From positions 26,158 through 35,471 of the forward strand of contig DDKN01000089.1 in assembly GCA_002339725.1 (NCBI GenBank): DNA of 9,314 bases. Reading direction: 5' to 3'. Position 1 is the first letter of the stretch, and each line of letters opens with the position of its first letter. Below are positions 5,465-9,314 of the stretch, in pieces. Position numbers and translations under genes: made by a program. This DNA is from Thiobacillus sp. UBA2597 (GTDB lineage: Bacteria > Pseudomonadota > Gammaproteobacteria > Burkholderiales > Thiobacillaceae). The notes beneath the pieces are model-generated. The model searched no databases. It had not been told where the DNA came from and worked only from the letters and a program-made list of their open reading frames with translations.

Positions 5465-6019
5465 TTAGTGTTTGTTTTGCTTGGCTAATTCGTCGAGTAT
5501 AGCCAAAACCAGTTGACGCCCTAAAGCGCCCATGCCCTGAGTGAGCCGGTCGGCATCGCGTTCGCCATCGATCAGCCGGCGCAGGATGGCGCCCAGCCGG
5601 GCCATGTCGCCACCGGCCCTGACCATCTGCTCGGCCATATTGGCCAGGGCGGCGAAGGCCTGGACGTCGCCCCGCGCGGCTGCCTCGATCATGGCGGCCA
5701 GGCCCGGCGCGGCGGCGCCGGCCTCGGGCTGGCTGTCCAGCGGCGGCAGGGCGGCCGGGTCGATGAGGCCGGCCAGAATGGCCTCGGCGATCACCCGGTC
5801 CTCGTCGTCCAGGCCCAGGAGCACGCTGCGGTCGCGCTTGCCCTGGCCGATCTGGCGGATGGCGCCGACCAGCCGGCCCCAGCCCTGAACCTCGGCCGCC
5901 TGCAGGGCGCCGTCCAGCTCGGCCCTGAGTGCGGGGTTGATCAGGGCCTGCACCACCGCGTGGATGAAGCGGGCATGCACCCGCAGGACCTGTTCGGCAG
6001 CGGCCGGCAGCTGGGCCAT
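5465..6019 (-). CDS. Conserved-looking hypothetical protein, helical, 184 residues
   Basis: I do not recognise this protein. The chosen ATG at 6019 gives 184 residues and overlaps the bpt stop codon by one base (TGATG). A strong GGGAGG site (complement of 6027-6032) lies seven bases upstream, so a longer in-frame reading from 6118 inside bpt is not preferred. The product is alanine- and leucine-rich, predicted almost wholly helical, cytoplasmic, and has no cysteine, signal peptide or membrane segment. An N-terminal helical part (1-90) with GWGRLVGAIRQIGQGKRD and LLGLDDEDRVIAEAILAGL is joined by a low-complexity Pro/Ala/Gly linker (~91-106) to a C-terminal helical part (107-184). The latter contains MIEAAARGDVQAFAALANMAEQM and RLIDGERDADRL, loosely like a helical-repeat or adaptor module. 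Position between N-degron genes and a PilZ gene suggests expression with them; no function is claimed. Confidence 0.8.
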   Translation of the reverse strand: MAQLPAAAEQVLRVHARFIHAVVQALINPALRAELDGALQAAEVQGWGRLVGAIRQIGQGKRDRSVLLGLDDEDRVIAEAILAGLIDPAALPPLDSQPEAGAAAPGLAAMIEAAARGDVQAFAALANMAEQMVRAGGDMARLGAILRRLIDGERDADRLTQGMGALGRQLVLAILDELAKQNKH

Positions 6020-6750
6020 CAGCCCGCCTCCCGCAAGCGTTGCCACTGGCCGTCGAGCAGGCCCTGGATCGGTTGGTATTGGGTCTTGTAGGCCATCTTC
6101 CGGCTGTGCTCGATCCAATAGCCCAGATAGAGATAAGGCAGGCCGAGCTTGCGCGCGAGTTCGATCTCGGCCAGCACGCCATAGACGCCCAGGCTGCGCC
6201 GGGCCAGCTCGGGCGCATAGAAGGTATAGACCGCCGACAGGCCGTCGAGCAGGCGGTCGATCAGGCCGACCATGACCACCTCGCCGTCCAGGCGGAACTC
6301 GGCCAGGGCGCTGTCGACCTGGCTTTTCAGGAGGAAGCTGCGGTATTGCTCGCGGTCGTCCTCGTCCATGCCGCCCCCGGCATGGCGTGCCTGCTGATAG
6401 CGGCGATACAGGCGGTAGTGCTCCTCCTCGAAATCGAGGGGCTTGAGTTCGAGCGCGAGGTCGCGGTTGCGGGCGGCGCAGCGGCGCTGGCTGCGGTTGG
6501 GCACGAATTCATCCACCGGCACCCGCACCGGCACGCAGGCCCGGCAGGTATCGCAGCGCGGCCGATAGACGAACAGGCCGCTGCGGCGGAAACCGGCGCG
6601 CACCAGCTCGGAATAGACCGTGGTGTCGATCAGGCTGTAGGGCGTGGCCACCTGCGAACGGGCCTGCCGCTCTGGCAGATAGCTGCAGGGATAGGCCGCC
6701 GTCAAATACAGCTGCAATCTATGGATGGGCAGTTCGCGCAACGAGGTCAT
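6019..6750 (-). CDS. bpt: Aspartate/glutamate leucyltransferase (Bpt; arginyl-transferase family)
   Basis: A 243-residue member of the arginyl-tRNA--protein transferase (ATE) family. Bacterial Bpt transfers leucine from Leu-tRNA to proteins starting with Asp or Glu, making them substrates of ClpS-ClpAP. The N-terminal domain shows the conserved cysteine set: Cys22 in AAYPCSYLPER, then Cys66, Cys69 and Cys72 in RPRCDTCRACVPVRV. The C-terminal GNAT-like domain includes GLSAVYTFYAPE (170-180), SLGVYGVLAEIELAR (186-200) and YLYLGYWIEHSRKMAYK (206-222), all hallmark blocks. Length fits Bpt rather than the longer eukaryotic ATE1. It begins inside aat, overlapping it by 32 bp, and ends one base into the unknown gene. 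Choice of Bpt over arginyl specificity rests on bacterial family knowledge and pairing with aat. Confidence 0.96.
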   Translation of the reverse strand: MTSLRELPIHRLQLYLTAAYPCSYLPERQARSQVATPYSLIDTTVYSELVRAGFRRSGLFVYRPRCDTCRACVPVRVPVDEFVPNRSQRRCAARNRDLALELKPLDFEEEHYRLYRRYQQARHAGGGMDEDDREQYRSFLLKSQVDSALAEFRLDGEVVMVGLIDRLLDGLSAVYTFYAPELARRSLGVYGVLAEIELARKLGLPYLYLGYWIEHSRKMAYKTQYQPIQGLLDGQWQRLREAG

Positions 6751-7432
6751 GATCGAAGGTCCATTTGCCGGGACGGCCGGGCTCGGCCGTCAGACGTTCC
6801 AATTGTGCCCGAAACTCGGCCCGGGCAATCGGCCGGGCGCCGAGCGAGGCCAGATGCCGGGTCACCATCTGGCAATCGATCAGACCGAAACCCCAGCGTT
6901 TCAGTTGCAGCACCAGATGGGCCAGGGCCAGTTTCGAGCCATCGCTGATGCGGGTGAACATGGATTCGCCGAAGAAGGCCCGGCCCAGGGCGACGCCGTA
7001 GAGACCGGCCACCAGCCGGTCGTCCAGCCAGGTCTCGACCGAATGGGCATAGCCTGCCGCATGCAGCCGGCCGTACGCGGCCTGCATCTCGGGCGTGATC
7101 CAGGTGCCGGCCTGCCCCGCCCTCGGCTCGGCGCAGCCCTGCATGACCTGGGCGAAGGCGGTGTCGACCCGGATCGCGTAATCCGGCCGTTTCAGTCGGC
7201 GCGCGAGCGATCGGGCGATTTTGAACGCATCGGGATAGAGCACCATGCGCGGGTCGGGCGACCACCAGAGGATGGGCTCGCCCGGGTTGAACCAGGGGTA
7301 GATGCCCTGGCGGTAGGCCTCGAGCAGGCGCCCGGGCGAGAGATCGCCCCCCACGGCCAGCAGGCCATTGGGCTCTGCCAGGGCGGATTCGAGCGGGGGG
7401 AAGGGGGCGCTGCCGACAAGCCAGGGAATCAT
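6719..7432 (-). CDS. aat: Leucyl/phenylalanyl-tRNA--protein transferase
   Basis: A 237-residue L/F-transferase (E. coli 234) that adds Leu or Phe to proteins with N-terminal Arg or Lys, creating primary N-degrons for ClpS. Recognisable blocks are the start MIPWLVGS with FPPLESALAEPNGLLAVGGDL, then LLEAYRQGIYPWF (37-48) and ILWWSPDPRMVL (54-65). These are followed by VETWLDDRLVAGLYGVALGR (132-151), the active-site region FFGESMF (153-159), and WGFGLIDCQMVTRHLASLGA (180-199). It heads the six-gene minus-strand run and overlaps bpt by 32 bp. No Shine-Dalgarno sequence precedes the ATG. A TAAAAT -10-like element (complement of 7439-7444) lies so close that transcription may start at or near the ATG, suggesting a leaderless message (inference). 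Confidence 0.97.
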   Translation of the reverse strand: MIPWLVGSAPFPPLESALAEPNGLLAVGGDLSPGRLLEAYRQGIYPWFNPGEPILWWSPDPRMVLYPDAFKIARSLARRLKRPDYAIRVDTAFAQVMQGCAEPRAGQAGTWITPEMQAAYGRLHAAGYAHSVETWLDDRLVAGLYGVALGRAFFGESMFTRISDGSKLALAHLVLQLKRWGFGLIDCQMVTRHLASLGARPIARAEFRAQLERLTAEPGRPGKWTFDHDLVARTAHP

Positions 7433-7479
7433 GGCGCTATTTTAGTTAGGTAGAATGGCGGGCCGAAAAGATATCCCCC
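7433..7479. promoter_or_regulatory. Compact divergent promoter region between aat and ccoI
   Basis: Only 47 bp separate the two divergent start codons, so both promoters must overlap or extend into coding sequence. On the plus strand TAGAAT (7451-7456) is five of six to the -10 consensus and predicts a start near 7463 with a ~17-nt leader for ccoI. On the minus strand TAAAAT (7444-7439) is also five of six and predicts a start at about the aat ATG. Neither has a recognisable -35, and no FNR-type box is present here. Confidence 0.4.
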
Positions 7480-9314
7480 ATGACCCTGCCCGCCCCCTCC
7501 CCGGAACCGGCCCGTTGCTTTCACTGCGGCGAGCCCATTCCCGCCAATGCCGACTATCCCATCCAGCTGGAGCGGGAGACGCACCTGGCCTGTTGCCGGG
7601 GTTGCCAGGCGGTGGCGCAGACCATCATCGATTCGGGCAACGCCGATTATTACCGGCTGCGCACCGATTACCCCGAGACCGCGGAAGCCGCGCTGGAGGA
7701 ATTGAAGAAGCTGGAACTCTACGACCTGCCCGAGGTGCAGGCGAGCTTCGTCAAGACCGAGGGCGAGGTGCGTGAGGCCAGCCTGATCCTGGAGGGCATC
7801 GTCTGCGCCGCCTGCGTCTGGCTCAACGAGCGCCATCTGCGGCAACTGCCGGGGGTGCTCTCGGCCGACATCAACTTCTCCACCCGGCGCGCCCGGGTGC
7901 GCTGGGACGAGGGCCGGGTCAAGCTGTCGCAGATCCTCAAGGCGGTGCAGGAGATCGGTTATCTGGCCCACCCCTTCGACACCAGCCGCCAGGAGGAGCT
8001 CTATCGCAAGGAACGCAACAGCGCGATCCGGCGCCTGGCGATCGCCGGCCTGGGCATGATGCAGGTGATGATGTATGCCATCCCGGTCTACCTGGCCGAG
8101 GAAGGCACGATGACCGCCGACATCCAGCAGCTGATGCACATCGCGAGCATGCTGCTGACCACCCCGGTGGTGTTCTATTCGGCCTGGCCCTTCTTCCAGG
8201 GCGCCGGGCGCGACCTCGCGTTGCGCCGGCTGGGCATGGACGTGCCGGTGGCCCTGGGCGTGGCGGTGGCCTACCTGGCCAGCGTCTGGGCCGTGCTCAC
8301 CCGCACGGGCGAGGTCTATTTCGACTCGGTCACCATGTTCGTCTTCTTCCTGCTCACCGGCCGCTTCCTGGAGATGAACGCGCGCAAGCGTTCGGCTGAG
8401 GCGGCGGAGAGCCTGATCAAGCTGATCCCGGCCGCCGCCGTGCGTCTGCCGAACTACCCGGCCGACCGCACGGAGGAGACCGTGGCCGCGGTCAAGCTGA
8501 GTCCGGGCGACTATATCCTGGTCGGCCCGGGCGAGAGCTTTCCGGCCGACGGCCGGGTGGTGGAGGGCGCCTCGACCGCCGACGAATCGCTGCTCACCGG
8601 CGAATCGACCCCGCTGACCAAGGTGGCGGGCAACAGCGTGATCGGCGGCAGCCTCAACCTGGACAGCCCGCTGGTGGTGCAGGTCGAGAAGGTCGGGGCC
8701 GACACCGTGCTGTCGGGCATCGTGCGCCTGCTCGACCGCGCCCTGGCTGAAAAGCCGCGGCTCGCCCTGGCGGCCGACCGGGTGGCGCATTGGTTCGTGC
8801 TGCTGATCCTCCTGATCTCGGCCGGGGTGGCCGCGGTCTGGTACACCATCGACCCGACGCGCGCGCTCTGGATCACGGTCTCGGTCCTGGTCGTCACCTG
8901 CCCCTGCGCCCTGGCCCTGGCCACGCCGGCGGCGCTGACCGTGGCCCTGGGCCGGCTCACCCGCCTGGGGCTGTTGTCCACCCGGGGCCACGCCCTGGAG
9001 ACACTGGCCCGCGCCAGCGACTTCGTGTTCGACAAGACCGGCACGCTCACCACCGGCCACTTCCGTCTGTTGCAGACGCAAACCGTGCGCGGCGACGCGG
9101 CCTCGGCGCTGGCCATCGCCGCCGCCCTGGAACAGGGCGCCACCCACCCGGTGGCCAGCGCCATCCGTGAGGCCGCCGGCAGCACGAGCCTGCAGGCGAG
9201 CGATATCAATTACCTGCCGGGCCAGGGCGTGCAGGGCCGGGTGGCCGGCCGGCTCTATCGCCTGGGCGCACCGAGCTATGCCGCCCCCGGTCACGCGCTG
9301 CCGGCGACCTTCGG
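7480..9314 (+). CDS. ccoI: CcoI/FixI-type copper-translocating P-type ATPase (partial, 3' end missing)
   Basis: The frame stays open from the ATG at 7480 to the window edge, giving 611 residues of a protein usually about 720-830 long. Order of parts: an N-terminal cysteine-rich metal-binding segment (CFHC at 13-16, CCRGC at 38-42), a heavy-metal-associated domain with GIVCAACVW (Cys109/Cys112), and membrane helices from about residue 186. Then come the actuator motif TGES (373-376), the ion-site motif CPC (474-476) in the sixth helix, and the phosphorylated aspartate Asp518 in DKTGTLTTG. The HP pair (556-557) of the nucleotide domain is last. The N-terminal Cys-rich segment plus HMA domain is the CcoI/FixI arrangement. 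These pumps export Cu(I) slowly to supply cbb3-type cytochrome oxidase assembly in the inner membrane. Upstream ribosome site is weak (GAAAAG), and no alternative in-frame start exists before a stop at 7447. Confidence 0.93.
   Translation, partial: MTLPAPSPEPARCFHCGEPIPANADYPIQLERETHLACCRGCQAVAQTIIDSGNADYYRLRTDYPETAEAALEELKKLELYDLPEVQASFVKTEGEVREASLILEGIVCAACVWLNERHLRQLPGVLSADINFSTRRARVRWDEGRVKLSQILKAVQEIGYLAHPFDTSRQEELYRKERNSAIRRLAIAGLGMMQVMMYAIPVYLAEEGTMTADIQQLMHIASMLLTTPVVFYSAWPFFQGAGRDLALRRLGMDVPVALGVAVAYLASVWAVLTRTGEVYFDSVTMFVFFLLTGRFLEMNARKRSAEAAESLIKLIPAAAVRLPNYPADRTEETVAAVKLSPGDYILVGPGESFPADGRVVEGASTADESLLTGESTPLTKVAGNSVIGGSLNLDSPLVVQVEKVGADTVLSGIVRLLDRALAEKPRLALAADRVAHWFVLLILLISAGVAAVWYTIDPTRALWITVSVLVVTCPCALALATPAALTVALGRLTRLGLLSTRGHALETLARASDFVFDKTGTLTTGHFRLLQTQTVRGDAASALAIAAALEQGATHPVASAIREAAGSTSLQASDINYLPGQGVQGRVAGRLYRLGAPSYAAPGHALPATF

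Noticed and set aside
6020..6118. 33-codon N-terminal extension of the unknown protein
   Set aside because: It lies wholly inside bpt; the ATG at 6019 has a strong GGGAGG site and a TGATG coupling junction.
6040..6948. 302-codon plus-strand open frame across bpt and aat
   Set aside because: Antisense shadow of two well-recognised transferases; no family features of its own.
7429..9294. A 621-codon open frame on the minus strand opposite ccoI
   Set aside because: Its composition (rich in G, H, Q, R, A) is the typical shadow of a GC-rich gene. The plus strand carries an unmistakable P-type ATPase with CPC, DKTGT and TGES motifs in order.

Overview
The window is GC-rich, gene-dense chromosomal DNA, most likely from a betaproteobacterium (possibly a Thiobacillus/Rhodocyclales-type or other Nitrosomonadales organism). 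This is inferred from the Pseudomonas/beta-like AhpC and AhpF, the aat-bpt pair, a YcgR-like PilZ protein, a CcoI/FixI copper ATPase and a small cytochrome c551/c552-type protein. No species assignment is possible by eye. No tRNA, rRNA, CRISPR array, insertion sequence or phage gene was seen.

Layout. Positions 1-377 hold the end of a chemoreceptor gene (+). A 99-bp gap carries a good FNR/Anr-type box and a -10 element in front of a periplasmic cytochrome c gene (477-779, +), which ends at a very strong symmetrical terminator. A 184-bp gap follows with a plausible OxyR-type site, then ahpC (964-1530) and ahpF (1647-3227), both +. The 116 bp between these two genes fold into two hairpins, one long and three-tiered. 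ahpF converges on folA with no base between the two stop codons.

From 7432 down to 3228 the minus strand reads as one tightly packed six-gene run: aat, bpt, an unidentified 184-residue helical protein, a YcgR-like PilZ protein, thyA and folA. Junctions are overlaps of 1 or 32 bp, or gaps of 2 or 40 bp, so translational coupling is likely. Divergent from aat across only 47 bp is ccoI (7480 to the window end, +), which is cut by the window edge.

How the genes work together. AhpC/AhpF form the NADH-driven alkyl hydroperoxide reductase. ThyA makes dTMP and dihydrofolate, and FolA recycles the dihydrofolate. Aat and Bpt add leucine/phenylalanine or leucine to protein N-termini and feed the ClpS-ClpAP N-degron pathway. 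CcoI supplies copper for cbb3-type oxidase assembly, and the FNR-box-driven cytochrome c fits the same low-oxygen respiration. The chemoreceptor and the PilZ protein are motility and second-messenger components.

Most of the window is recognisable housekeeping and stress genes. I do not see a clear new multi-gene system. The parts most worth a second look are the structured ahpC-ahpF spacer, the FNR-type promoter with an overlapping inverted repeat, the unknown 184-residue protein, and a c-di-GMP receptor placed between N-degron and thymidylate genes.
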